Notes under the pieces: generated by a model
What the model saw: the letters and a program-made list of their open reading frames with translations, nothing else
What the model was told of the DNA's origin: nothing
Database searches by the model: none
Assembly (NCBI GenBank): GCA_902773265.1
Contig: CACYDZ010000097.1
Location: 1-6,669 of the forward strand
Source of the DNA: an uncultured Ruminococcus sp.
Lineage (GTDB): Bacteria; Bacillota; Clostridia; Oscillospirales; Acutalibacteraceae
Direction of reading: 5' to 3'
Length of the DNA stretch: 6,669 bases
Position numbers and translations under genes: made by a program
Shown: positions 1 to 6,645 of the stretch, piece after piece
How positions within the stretch are numbered: the stretch's first letter is position 1
Layout of the letters: every line of letters begins with the position of its first letter

Positions 1-9
1 CGATTTTGA

Positions 10-16
10 GAGGAAG
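10..16 (+). promoter_or_regulatory. Ribosome binding site of gltB
   Basis: The purine-rich stretch GAGGAAG ends 6 nt before the ATG at 23, a good Shine-Dalgarno match and spacing. It supports ATG 23 as the start, although the reading frame stays open to the left edge of the window. The promoter must lie upstream of the window. Confidence 0.85.
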
Positions 17-22
17 ATTATC

Positions 23-3000
23 ATGTTAAAGAGTGAACACAGTCTTTACCGACCGTCATTTGAACACGACAACTGCGGTATAGGAGCAGTTGTAAATATC
101 AAAGGCATTCCCTCCCACAAGACCGTTGCTGATGCACTGACGATAGTAGAAACACTTGAACACCGTGCAGGCAAGGACGCCGAAGGGAAAACAGGTGATG
201 GTGTAGGTATTCTTGTTCAGATATCCCACAAATTTTTTACCAAGACCGCTAAGGAATTGGGTATCACACTCGGCGGTAAACGGGATTACGGTGTGGGAAT
301 GTTTTTCTTTCCGCAAAACGAACTTCACCGCAATCAGGCAAAGAAAATGTTTGAAATTATTGCCGAAAAAGAAGGACTTGAGATACTCGGCTGGCGAAAT
401 GTTCCCAGTAATACAACCGTCATCGGTCAAAGAGCATTGGACTGTATGCCTGATATTCAGCAGTGTTTTATCAAAAGATCTGAGAATGTCAAAAGGGGTA
501 TTGATTTTGACCGCCGTCTGTATGTTGCCAGACGGGAATTTGAACAGAGTAACGAAGACACTTATGTCGTATCGCTGTCGAGCCGAACGATAGTGTACAA
601 AGGAATGTTTCTTGTCGGAGATTTGCGGAAGTTTTTTCTTGATTTGCAGGATACGGATTTTGAATCCGCTATTGCTATGGTACATTCCCGATTTTCCACG
701 AATACCAATCCCAGCTGGCAGAGGGCTCACCCTAACCGTATGATTGTCCATAACGGGGAAATCAACACCATAAAGGGTAATGCGGATAAAATGCTTGCCC
801 GTGAAGAAACTATGCGTAGTGAACATCTTAAAGGCGATTTAGAAAAAGTCTTGCCTGTTGTCAATACAGAGGGTTCAGACTCGGCTATGCTGGATAACAC
901 ACTGGAATTTCTTGTCATGAGCGGAATGGATTTACCGCTTGCTGTCATGATAACCATTCCGGAACCATGGGACAGAAACCATACCATGAGTACAGAAAAA
1001 AGGGATTTTTATCAGTATTATGCCACAATGATGGAACCGTGGGACGGTCCTGCATCAATTCTGTTTTCGGACGGCGACCTTATGGGTGCTGTTCTGGACA
1101 GAAACGGTTTAAGACCCTCACGCTACTATATCACAGATGACGGTTATCTGATTTTGTCGTCTGAAGTCGGTGCGTTGCCGATACCTGCCGAAAAAATCGT
1201 TACCAAAGAAAGATTACGGCCGGGCAAAATGCTGTTGGTAGATACCGTCAAAGGAAAAGTCATTGATGATGACGAACTGAAAAACTATTATGCCTCCCGT
1301 CAGCCTTACGGCGAATGGCTTGACGGAAATCTTGTCAGACTGAAAAATCTGAAAATCCCCAATGTCAGGGTAGAAGAACATCACGGTAATGAACGCAAAA
1401 GACTGCAAAAGGCTTTCGGTTATACTTATGAGGAAATCATGAAAGAACTGTTGCCAATGGCTCAGAACGGCAGTGAACCTATTACCTCAATGGGAATTGA
1501 TACACCCATAGCCGTACTCTCCCACCAACCGCAACCGCTTTTCGACTATTTCAAACAGCTTTTTGCACAGGTAACCAATCCTCCCATAGACGCTATCAGA
1601 GAAGAAATCGTCACTTCAACAACCGTTTATATCGGTGAGGACGGTAACATCTTAGAAGAACGACCTGAAAATTGTAAGGTTATCAAAGTTCATAATCCTA
1701 TTCTGACTTCAACGGATATTCTGAAAATCAAGAATATGAAAGTCAGCGGATTTAAAGTTGCCGTTATTCCCATACTCTATTATAAAAATACCCGTCTTTC
1801 CAAAGCGATAAACCGTCTGTACTTAGAGGCTGACAAAGCCTACAATGACGGAGCAAATATTCTCATTCTTTCTGACAGAGGCGTTGACGAAAATCATCTG
1901 GCTATTCCCTCATTGCTTGCCGTATCTGCTTTGCACCGTCATTTAGTGGTAACCAAACGCAGAACTTCTCTGGCTGTCATTCTGGAAAGCGGTGAACCAA
2001 GAACAGTACATCATTTTGCTACTTTACTCGGTTACGGAGCAAGTGCCATAAATCCTTATCTTGCACAGGAAACAATCCATGAACTGATACAGGAAGATTT
2101 GCTTGACAAGGATTACTATGCCGCTGTTGACGATTATAACAATGCCATATTACATGGTATTGTCAAAATCGCCTCAAAAATGGGTATTTCTACTATACAA
2201 TCGTATCAGGGTTCGCAGATATTTGAGGCTGTCGGACTGGGAAAAGATGTCATTGATGAATATTTTACAGGAACAGTCAGCCGTATAGGGGGAATTACTC
2301 TCAAAGATATCGAAAAAACAGTTGACAGACTGCATACTATGGCATTTGACCCTCTCAAACTGGAAACCACTCCCGAATTGTTTTCTTATGGGTCACATAA
2401 ATATCGCAGCGGCAAGGAAGAACACCTCTATAATCCATGCACAATCCATACCCTGCAAAATGCCACAAGAACAGGCAGTTACGAACTTTTCAAAACTTAT
2501 ACAAAAATGATTACTGAAGAATGTGGAGCAATGAATATTCGTGGATTGCTGGACTTCAACTATCCCGAAACGCCTGTTCCCCTTGACGAAGTAGAAAGTG
2601 TAGAATCCATTGTCCGCCGTTTCAAGACAGGAGCAATGTCATACGGTTCGATATCGCAGGAAGCACACGAAACACTTGCACTGGCGATGAACCGTCTGCA
2701 TGGAAAATCCAATTCGGGTGAGGGTGGCGAAAGTGATGAACGATTGCAAACTAAAGGCACAGAAAATAACCGTTGTTCCGCAATCAAACAGGTTGCCTCA
2801 GGGCGTTTCGGGGTAACTTCAGAATATCTTAACAGTGCTGACGAAATTCAGATAAAAATGGCACAGGGAGCAAAACCCGGTGAGGGCGGTCATCTGCCCG
2901 GAAAAAAGGTTTATCCATGGATTGCCAAAACAAGACATTCTACACCCGGTGTATCGCTGATTTCACCTCCACCTCACCACGATATCTACTCCATAGAAGA

Positions 3001-4555
3001 TTTGGCACAGCTTATCTATGACCTGAAAAATGCCAACAAAAAAGCCCGTATTTCTGTAAAATTGGTTTCGGAATGTGGAGTAGGTACAGTATCGGCAGGT
3101 GTGGCAAAAGCCGGAGCAGATGTGATATTGATATCAGGTTATGACGGCGGTACAGGTGCTGCACCGGTAAGTTCTATACACCATGCAGGTCTGCCTTGGG
3201 AATTAGGTCTTGCAGAGGCACATCAGACCTTGATAATGAATGGTTTACGCAATAAAGTCGTTATCGAAACAGACGGCAAATTAATGACGGGCAGAGATGT
3301 TGCCATAGCCGCTATACTTGGTGCGGAAGAATTTGGATTTGCTACTGCTCCGCTTGTCACATTGGGTTGTGCTATGATGAGAGTGTGTAATTTAGACACT
3401 TGTCCGTTTGGTGTGGCAACCCAAAATCCTGAACTTCGCAAAAGATTTGCCGGTAAACCTGAATATGTCATCAACTTTATGCGGTTTATTGCACAGGAGT
3501 TCAGAGAATATATGGCAAAATTAGGGGTAAGAAGTGTTGATGAACTTGTCGGACGCTTTGACTTACTCCGACAAAAAGACAATCTTTCCGACAGAGAACA
3601 AAAAATAGACCTTTCGGCAATACTCCAATGTAATTTGTACGAAAAAATTGACTATTGTAATAAAGGTCATTATGATTTTCAGCTTTCACAGACGATTGAC
3701 GAAAAAGAACTTGCCGAAAAATTCCGTAATGCGTTTGCAACGGGAAATGCAGAAAAAATTTCTATTGATGTCAGCAACACCGACCGTTCATTGGGTACAG
3801 CTTTTGGTTCGGAGATTACCAAAAAGTTTGGTAATACCCTCGCTGAAGATACTTTCAAAGTTGTCTGTCACGGTGCAGGCGGACAGAGTTTCGGGGCATT
3901 TATTCCCAAAGGACTTACTCTTGAACTTGTCGGCGACAGCAACGACTATTTCGGTAAAGGTCTTTCTGGCGGTAAGCTGATTGTCTATCCACCCAAAGAA
4001 AGCCGTTTCAAAGCAGAGGAAAACATTATTGTCGGCAATGTTGCCCTTTATGGTGCAACCAGTGGAAAAGTATTTATCAACGGTATTGCAGGAGAACGGT
4101 TCTGTGTCAGAAATTCAGGTGCAGAAGCGGTAGTAGAAGGTGTCGGTGAACACGGTTGCGAATATATGACAGGCGGTTATGTAGCCGTTCTTGGTAAGAC
4201 AGGCAAAAATTTCGGTGCAGGAATGTCGGGCGGTATTGCCTATGTTCTTGACGAAAACAGGGATTTATACAAAAAATTGAACAAAGAGTTAATCCTTGTT
4301 TCCGAAGTCACAGAAAAAGCCGACAAGGAAAAATTGAAATCCATGATTACTCAACACATTCAGGCAACCAATTCCGAAAAGGCAAAGCGTATCTTAGCGG
4401 ATTTTGCATATTATCTGCCTAAATTCAAAAAAGTCATTCCCCGTGACTACAAGACTATCATGGAAGAAATTGCCATATTTGAGGGCAAAGGATTAAATCA
4501 TGACGAAGCCAGAATAGAAGCCTTTTATCGTGTGGCAGGTGTTTCGTTAGGTTAA
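23..4555 (+). CDS. gltB: Glutamate synthase (NADPH) large (alpha) subunit
   Basis: This cytoplasmic enzyme releases ammonia from glutamine and channels it to 2-oxoglutarate to make glutamate, using electrons from the GltD subunit. At 1510 aa it has the usual length. Domains in order: a class II glutaminase (about 18-430) with nucleophile Cys18 in HDNCGIG, HSRFSTNT at 221-228, HNGEIN at 243-248 and GSDS at 284-287; a central domain (about 465-770); an FMN and 2-oxoglutarate-binding synthase barrel (about 840-1200) with GGESDE at 901-906, KPGEGG at 951-956, Lys1013 and GYDGGTG at 1039-1045; cysteines 1116, 1122 and 1127 in the C-x5-C-x4-C pattern that binds the [3Fe-4S] cluster; and a GXGXG beta-helix (about 1254-1440). 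In this family the residues before the catalytic Cys are removed by self-cleavage, so residues 1-17 are probably a short propeptide. The last Gly codon and TAA stop overlap a hairpin repeat. gltD downstream supports the NADPH type. Bacillus names this subunit gltA. Confidence 0.98.
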   Translation: MLKSEHSLYRPSFEHDNCGIGAVVNIKGIPSHKTVADALTIVETLEHRAGKDAEGKTGDGVGILVQISHKFFTKTAKELGITLGGKRDYGVGMFFFPQNELHRNQAKKMFEIIAEKEGLEILGWRNVPSNTTVIGQRALDCMPDIQQCFIKRSENVKRGIDFDRRLYVARREFEQSNEDTYVVSLSSRTIVYKGMFLVGDLRKFFLDLQDTDFESAIAMVHSRFSTNTNPSWQRAHPNRMIVHNGEINTIKGNADKMLAREETMRSEHLKGDLEKVLPVVNTEGSDSAMLDNTLEFLVMSGMDLPLAVMITIPEPWDRNHTMSTEKRDFYQYYATMMEPWDGPASILFSDGDLMGAVLDRNGLRPSRYYITDDGYLILSSEVGALPIPAEKIVTKERLRPGKMLLVDTVKGKVIDDDELKNYYASRQPYGEWLDGNLVRLKNLKIPNVRVEEHHGNERKRLQKAFGYTYEEIMKELLPMAQNGSEPITSMGIDTPIAVLSHQPQPLFDYFKQLFAQVTNPPIDAIREEIVTSTTVYIGEDGNILEERPENCKVIKVHNPILTSTDILKIKNMKVSGFKVAVIPILYYKNTRLSKAINRLYLEADKAYNDGANILILSDRGVDENHLAIPSLLAVSALHRHLVVTKRRTSLAVILESGEPRTVHHFATLLGYGASAINPYLAQETIHELIQEDLLDKDYYAAVDDYNNAILHGIVKIASKMGISTIQSYQGSQIFEAVGLGKDVIDEYFTGTVSRIGGITLKDIEKTVDRLHTMAFDPLKLETTPELFSYGSHKYRSGKEEHLYNPCTIHTLQNATRTGSYELFKTYTKMITEECGAMNIRGLLDFNYPETPVPLDEVESVESIVRRFKTGAMSYGSISQEAHETLALAMNRLHGKSNSGEGGESDERLQTKGTENNRCSAIKQVASGRFGVTSEYLNSADEIQIKMAQGAKPGEGGHLPGKKVYPWIAKTRHSTPGVSLISPPPHHDIYSIEDLAQLIYDLKNANKKARISVKLVSECGVGTVSAGVAKAGADVILISGYDGGTGAAPVSSIHHAGLPWELGLAEAHQTLIMNGLRNKVVIETDGKLMTGRDVAIAAILGAEEFGFATAPLVTLGCAMMRVCNLDTCPFGVATQNPELRKRFAGKPEYVINFMRFIAQEFREYMAKLGVRSVDELVGRFDLLRQKDNLSDREQKIDLSAILQCNLYEKIDYCNKGHYDFQLSQTIDEKELAEKFRNAFATGNAEKISIDVSNTDRSLGTAFGSEITKKFGNTLAEDTFKVVCHGAGGQSFGAFIPKGLTLELVGDSNDYFGKGLSGGKLIVYPPKESRFKAEENIIVGNVALYGATSGKVFINGIAGERFCVRNSGAEAVVEGVGEHGCEYMTGGYVAVLGKTGKNFGAGMSGGIAYVLDENRDLYKKLNKELILVSEVTEKADKEKLKSMITQHIQATNSEKAKRILADFAYYLPKFKKVIPRDYKTIMEEIAIFEGKGLNHDEARIEAFYRVAGVSLG

Positions 4556-4638
4556 GGGCGTTGCCCTTAACAATCCCACGAGGAGCTTTGCCCCTCGACC
4601 CCACAAACTTTTTGAAAAAAGTTTGACAAAAACTTTTA
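4552..4638 (-). repeat. Repeat module A (left arm of the element)
   Basis: Three hairpins in a row: TTAAGGGC (4552-4559) with GCCCTTAA (4563-4570), perfect, 3-nt loop; CGAGGAGC (4579-4586) with GCCCCTCG (4590-4597), one A/C mismatch, TTT loop; CAAACTTTTT (4604-4613) with AAAAAGTTTG (4616-4625), perfect, 2-nt spacer. It ends in CAAAAACTTTTA. Read on the minus strand, it aligns with the modules at 4686-4774 and 6383-6467, and is closest to the latter: both have GTGGGGT before the middle hairpin and GTGGGATT after it. No T-run follows any stem, so these are not ordinary intrinsic terminators. Confidence 0.85.
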
Positions 4639-4685
4639 ATTGTCACCGCTGAACGCTTGATAATCAATCCGAATGAAGTAAGCCA

Positions 4686-4774
4686 TAAAAGTTTTTGACC
4701 CACTTTTTTCAAAAAGTGGGCGGATTCCAAAGGCAGAGCCTTTGGGCAGGATTTTTAAGGGCGGCAGCCCTTAA
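4686..4774 (+). repeat. Repeat module B (right arm of the element)
   Basis: This is the inverted partner of the left arm. After TAAAAGTTTTTG come three perfect hairpins: CCCACTTTTT (4699-4708) with AAAAAGTGGG (4711-4720), TC spacer; CCAAAGGC (4727-4734) with GCCTTTGG (4738-4745), AGA loop; TTAAGGGC (4755-4762) with GCCCTTAA (4767-4774), GGCA loop. The last stem lies just ahead of the gltD ribosome site, where its folding could affect access to translation (inference). Confidence 0.85.
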
Positions 4775-4780
4775 ACTGAA

Positions 4781-4786
4781 AGGAAG
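4781..4786 (+). promoter_or_regulatory. Ribosome binding site of gltD
   Basis: AGGAAG ends 6 nt before the ATG at 4793. It is the same motif and spacing as at gltB (AGGAAGAT in both), so the two subunits may be started with similar strength. It begins 6 nt after the last hairpin of the intergenic repeat. Confidence 0.85.
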
Positions 4787-4792
4787 ATACTT

Positions 4793-6277
4793 ATGGGAAA
4801 ACCGATAGGATTTCTTGAATTTGACAGAAAAGAGGCAGCAGCCTTTTCGATAAAAGACCGTATCACAAATTATCGTGAATTTCATCAGCCACTTAGCGAT
4901 ACCCAACAAAAACAGCAGGCCGCAAGATGTATGGAATGTGGTGTACCGTTTTGTCAGTCGGGAATGAATATAGGCGGAATGATATCAGGTTGTCCGCTGA
5001 ATAATCTCATTCCCGAATGGAATGATTTAGTGTATAGAGGAGCCTGGCAATTAGCATATGAACGGTTGCGTATGACCAATAATTTTCCTGAATTTACCAG
5101 CCGTGTCTGTCCTGCCCTTTGTGAAAAGGCCTGCACCTGTTCGGCAAACGGAGAAGCTGTCACCGTGCGAAACAATGAATATGCGATTGTGGAAAAAGCC
5201 TATGAAGAGGGGTTTGCCAAAGTCTGTGTGCCGACAGTCCGCACAGGAAAAACTGTTGCGGTTATCGGTTCGGGACCTGCCGGACTGACTGTGGCTGACC
5301 AGCTTAACCGCAGAGGACATAGTGTAACTGTTTTTGAGCGTTCTGACCGTGTTGGCGGTCTGCTGATGTACGGTATCCCTAATATGAAACTGGAAAAACA
5401 CATCATACAACGCAGAGTGGATATTATGAAAAAAGAAGGTATTGTATTTCGGACAAATGTCAATGTCGGCAAAGATATTGGTGCAGAAGAAATATTACAG
5501 AATTTTGACAGGGTTGTTCTGGCGTGTGGGGCATCAAATCCCCGTGATATCAATGTCACGGGCAGGGATGCTAAAGGCATCTATTTTGCGGTGGATTTTC
5601 TGAAATCTACTACTAAAGCACTGCTTGACAACAATCTGCAGGACGGCAGTTATATTTCGGCAAAAGGAAAGTGTGTTATGGTTATCGGTGGCGGTGATAC
5701 GGGTAACGACTGTGTGGGAACTTGTGTACGGCATGGGGCAAAATCTGTTATTCAACTGGAAATGATGCCTAAATTACCTGAAACCCGGGCTGAAAACAAT
5801 CCCTGGCCACAATGGCCGAAAGTCTGTAAAACAGACTATGGACAAGAGGAAGCTGTTGAAGTATATGGCAGTGACCCGAGAATTTATCAGACTACTGTAA
5901 AAGAATTTCTTAAAGATGAACAGGGAAATCTGACAGGTGCGGTACTCATTGACCTTTCCCCTGAAAAAGATGAAAACAGCGGACGGCTTATCATGAAACC
6001 TGTTGAAGGTAGTGAACACAATGTCGATGTGGAATTAGTACTGATTGCAGCAGGATTTTTAGGCAGTGAGAATTATGTTACAGAGGTTTTCGGTGTTACC
6101 ACGGACAAAAGAAGCAATATTGCCACACAACAGGGAACACACGCTACCAATGTTGCCGGAATTTTTACCGCTGGTGATGTTCATTCGGGACAATCGCTTG
6201 TTGTCAGAGCAATCCGTGACGGTCGGGACTGTGCCAGAGAAGTTGACGAAAGTCTTATGGGGTATACCAATTTATAA
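4793..6277 (+). CDS. gltD: Glutamate synthase (NADPH) small (beta) subunit
   Basis: This cytoplasmic flavoprotein oxidises NADPH on FAD and passes electrons through Fe-S clusters to the FMN of GltB. At 494 aa it has the usual length. The N-terminal Fe-S domain (about 35-145) has cysteines 46, 49, 54 and 67 (CMECGVPFC, then GCPLNNLIPEWNDLVY) and 106, 110, 114 and 116 (RVCPALCEKACTC), matching the family's two [4Fe-4S] sites. The FAD Rossmann fold starts with VAVIGSGPAG (155-164), with Glu182 ending its second strand and RVGGLLMYGIP following. The NADPH-binding fold has VIGGGDTGNDC (297-307). A second FAD-contact motif, GIFTAGDVHSGQSLVVRAI, is at 456-474. The NPWPQWP stretch (336-342) is typical of GltD. 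Related proteins (NfnB/SudA, PreT, AegA) share this fold, but the adjacent gltB settles the assignment. The start is fixed by AGGAAG 6 nt upstream. A strong terminator follows, so this is the last gene of the operon. Nothing is truncated or missing. Bacillus names this subunit gltB. Confidence 0.97.
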   Translation: MGKPIGFLEFDRKEAAAFSIKDRITNYREFHQPLSDTQQKQQAARCMECGVPFCQSGMNIGGMISGCPLNNLIPEWNDLVYRGAWQLAYERLRMTNNFPEFTSRVCPALCEKACTCSANGEAVTVRNNEYAIVEKAYEEGFAKVCVPTVRTGKTVAVIGSGPAGLTVADQLNRRGHSVTVFERSDRVGGLLMYGIPNMKLEKHIIQRRVDIMKKEGIVFRTNVNVGKDIGAEEILQNFDRVVLACGASNPRDINVTGRDAKGIYFAVDFLKSTTKALLDNNLQDGSYISAKGKCVMVIGGGDTGNDCVGTCVRHGAKSVIQLEMMPKLPETRAENNPWPQWPKVCKTDYGQEEAVEVYGSDPRIYQTTVKEFLKDEQGNLTGAVLIDLSPEKDENSGRLIMKPVEGSEHNVDVELVLIAAGFLGSENYVTEVFGVTTDKRSNIATQQGTHATNVAGIFTAGDVHSGQSLVVRAIRDGRDCAREVDESLMGYTNL

Positions 6278-6293
6278 GATAAATCAACGAAGC

Positions 6294-6340
6294 AAAAATC
6301 GGACTACTGATAAAATTTCAGTGTCCGATTTTTTATTTTT
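6294..6340 (+). terminator. Rho-independent terminator of the gltBD operon
   Basis: AAAAATCGGAC (6294-6304) pairs perfectly with GTCCGATTTTT (6323-6333). The stem continues with ACTGA/TCAGT (6306-6310 with 6318-6322) past one bulged T at 6305, with a 7-nt loop. The 3' side runs into T6-A-T5. The hairpin starts 16 nt after the gltD stop. The A-rich 5' flank could let it act on the opposite strand as well. Confidence 0.93.
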
Positions 6341-6347
6341 ACAGAAT

Positions 6348-6467
6348 TTCGGATTGTTTCACTAAGTGTTGGCGGTGATAATTAAAAGTTTTGTCCACTT
6401 TTTCAAAAGTGGTGGGGTTAAGGGGCAAAGCCCCTTAGTGGGATTTTAAAGGGCGACAGCCCTTTAA
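6348..6467 (-). repeat. Second, partial copy of the palindromic repeat element (module C plus part of the core)
   Basis: Read on the minus strand, this copy aligns with 4552-4673 nearly end to end. It matches the three-hairpin left module and about 35 nt of the core, including shared TTTTAATT, TCACCGC and CAATCCGAA blocks. Its hairpins on the + strand are CCACTTTT (6395-6402) with AAAAGTGG (6405-6412), TC spacer; TAAGGGGC (6419-6426) with GCCCCTTA (6430-6437), AAA loop; TTAAAGGGC (6446-6454) with GCCCTTTAA (6459-6467), GACA loop. All three are perfect. The second arm of the longer element is missing: similarity stops near 6348, a few bases after the gltD terminator. It is either a truncated copy or a shorter form of the family. 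Confidence 0.82.
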
Positions 6468-6612
6468 TCGGCTAAAAAGTAAGACAAAAACATTGTTCAT
6501 CTTCATAGCTGATATATGGTACACACTGTCATATAGTTCGGTACTGATAAAAAAAGCACTAAATAGCATAAGAATCAACAAAAATATAGTACTATGTTTT
6601 TTAGCAAAATGC
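6468..6612. other. AT-rich intergenic DNA without a recognisable gene
   Basis: This is the unexplained part of the 392-nt gene-free end of the window (6278-6669). I see no credible open reading frame with a ribosome site on either strand, no tRNA-like fold and no further copy of the repeat. It contains one AT-rich dyad (6580-6601, listed separately) and A/T runs that could help the promoter just downstream. Confidence 0.6.
6580..6601. promoter_or_regulatory. Possible operator: AT-rich dyad upstream of the 6613-6640 promoter
   Basis: A perfect 10-bp palindrome, ATAGTACTAT (6586-6595), is flanked by AAAAA on the left and TTTTT on the right. It forms a 22-bp dyad with one mismatched pair (T6585/G6596), ending 11 nt before the -35 hexamer. 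Its position suits a regulator or UP-like element, but short AT-rich palindromes are common by chance. No regulator can be named. Confidence 0.3.
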
Positions 6613-6640
6613 GTGACTTTACCTAAGATTATGCTATAAT
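6613..6640 (+). promoter_or_regulatory. Sigma-A-type promoter for a gene beyond the window
   Basis: The -10 hexamer TATAAT (6635-6640) is perfect and is preceded by TGC (6632-6634), an extended -10. The -35 candidate GTGACT (6613-6618) matches TTGACA at 4 of 6 bases, with a 16-nt spacer. Transcription should start near 6646-6648 and run off the right edge. The promoter lies beyond the gltBD terminator, so it belongs to the next transcription unit. Confidence 0.7.
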
Positions 6641-6645
6641 GATAA

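Larger units (their letters stand above)
4552..4774. repeat. 223-bp composite palindromic repeat element (MITE/REP-like) between gltB and gltD
   Basis: The element is two related three-hairpin modules in inverted orientation (4552-4638 and 4686-4774) around an asymmetric 47-nt core (4639-4685). A perfect 12-bp inverted repeat, CAAAAACTTTTA at 4627-4638 and its complement at 4686-4697, closes the core. Both ends carry TTAAGGGC..GCCCTTAA hairpins. It contains the gltB stop codon (4553-4555) and ends 6 nt before the gltD Shine-Dalgarno site. There is no open reading frame of note and no transposase, so any mobility would depend on enzymes from elsewhere. A shorter homologous copy lies after gltD at 6348-6467. 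The core also has a small dyad, TTGAT-A-ATCAA (4657-4667). What is seen: the symmetry, the stems and the second copy. What is inferred: a non-autonomous mobile or REP-like origin and a possible effect on the gltB-gltD transcript. Confidence 0.85.

Noticed and set aside
56..826. 256-codon open frame on the minus strand
   Set aside because: It lies wholly opposite the conserved glutaminase domain of gltB, has no recognisable protein features, and is best explained as a frame kept open by gltB codon usage.
3223..3740. Overlapping minus-strand open frames opposite the gltB FMN and Fe-S region
   Set aside because: They are antisense to highly conserved motifs, overlap each other in different frames, and show no family motif.
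4623..4664. A promoter for gltD inside the repeat (TTGACA at 4623-4628; GATAAT at 4659-4664)
   Set aside because: The perfect -35 has no -10 at 16-18 nt, and the GATAAT is 30 nt away. TTGTCA at 4640-4645 is only 13 nt from it. TTGACC at 4695-4700 has no -10 either. gltD is most simply read through from gltB.
4604..4720. Hairpins at 4604-4625 and 4699-4720 as intrinsic terminators
   Set aside because: The stems are AT-rich and neither is followed by a T-run. The T-runs are within the stems, and a terminator here would cut gltD off from its only evident promoter.
4552..4774. CRISPR array or tandem repeat
   Set aside because: The units are inverted hairpins of varying sequence, with no direct repeats separated by equal spacers.
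4458..4909. Minus-strand open frames across the gltB-gltD gap
   Set aside because: They are mostly made of repeat hairpins and antisense gene ends, with low-complexity translation (KKF, FLKK) arising from the palindromes.
6066..6365. 99-codon + strand open frame running past the gltD end
   Set aside because: It is out of frame with gltD, overlaps it for most of its length, and continues through the terminator. It has no ribosome site or family likeness.
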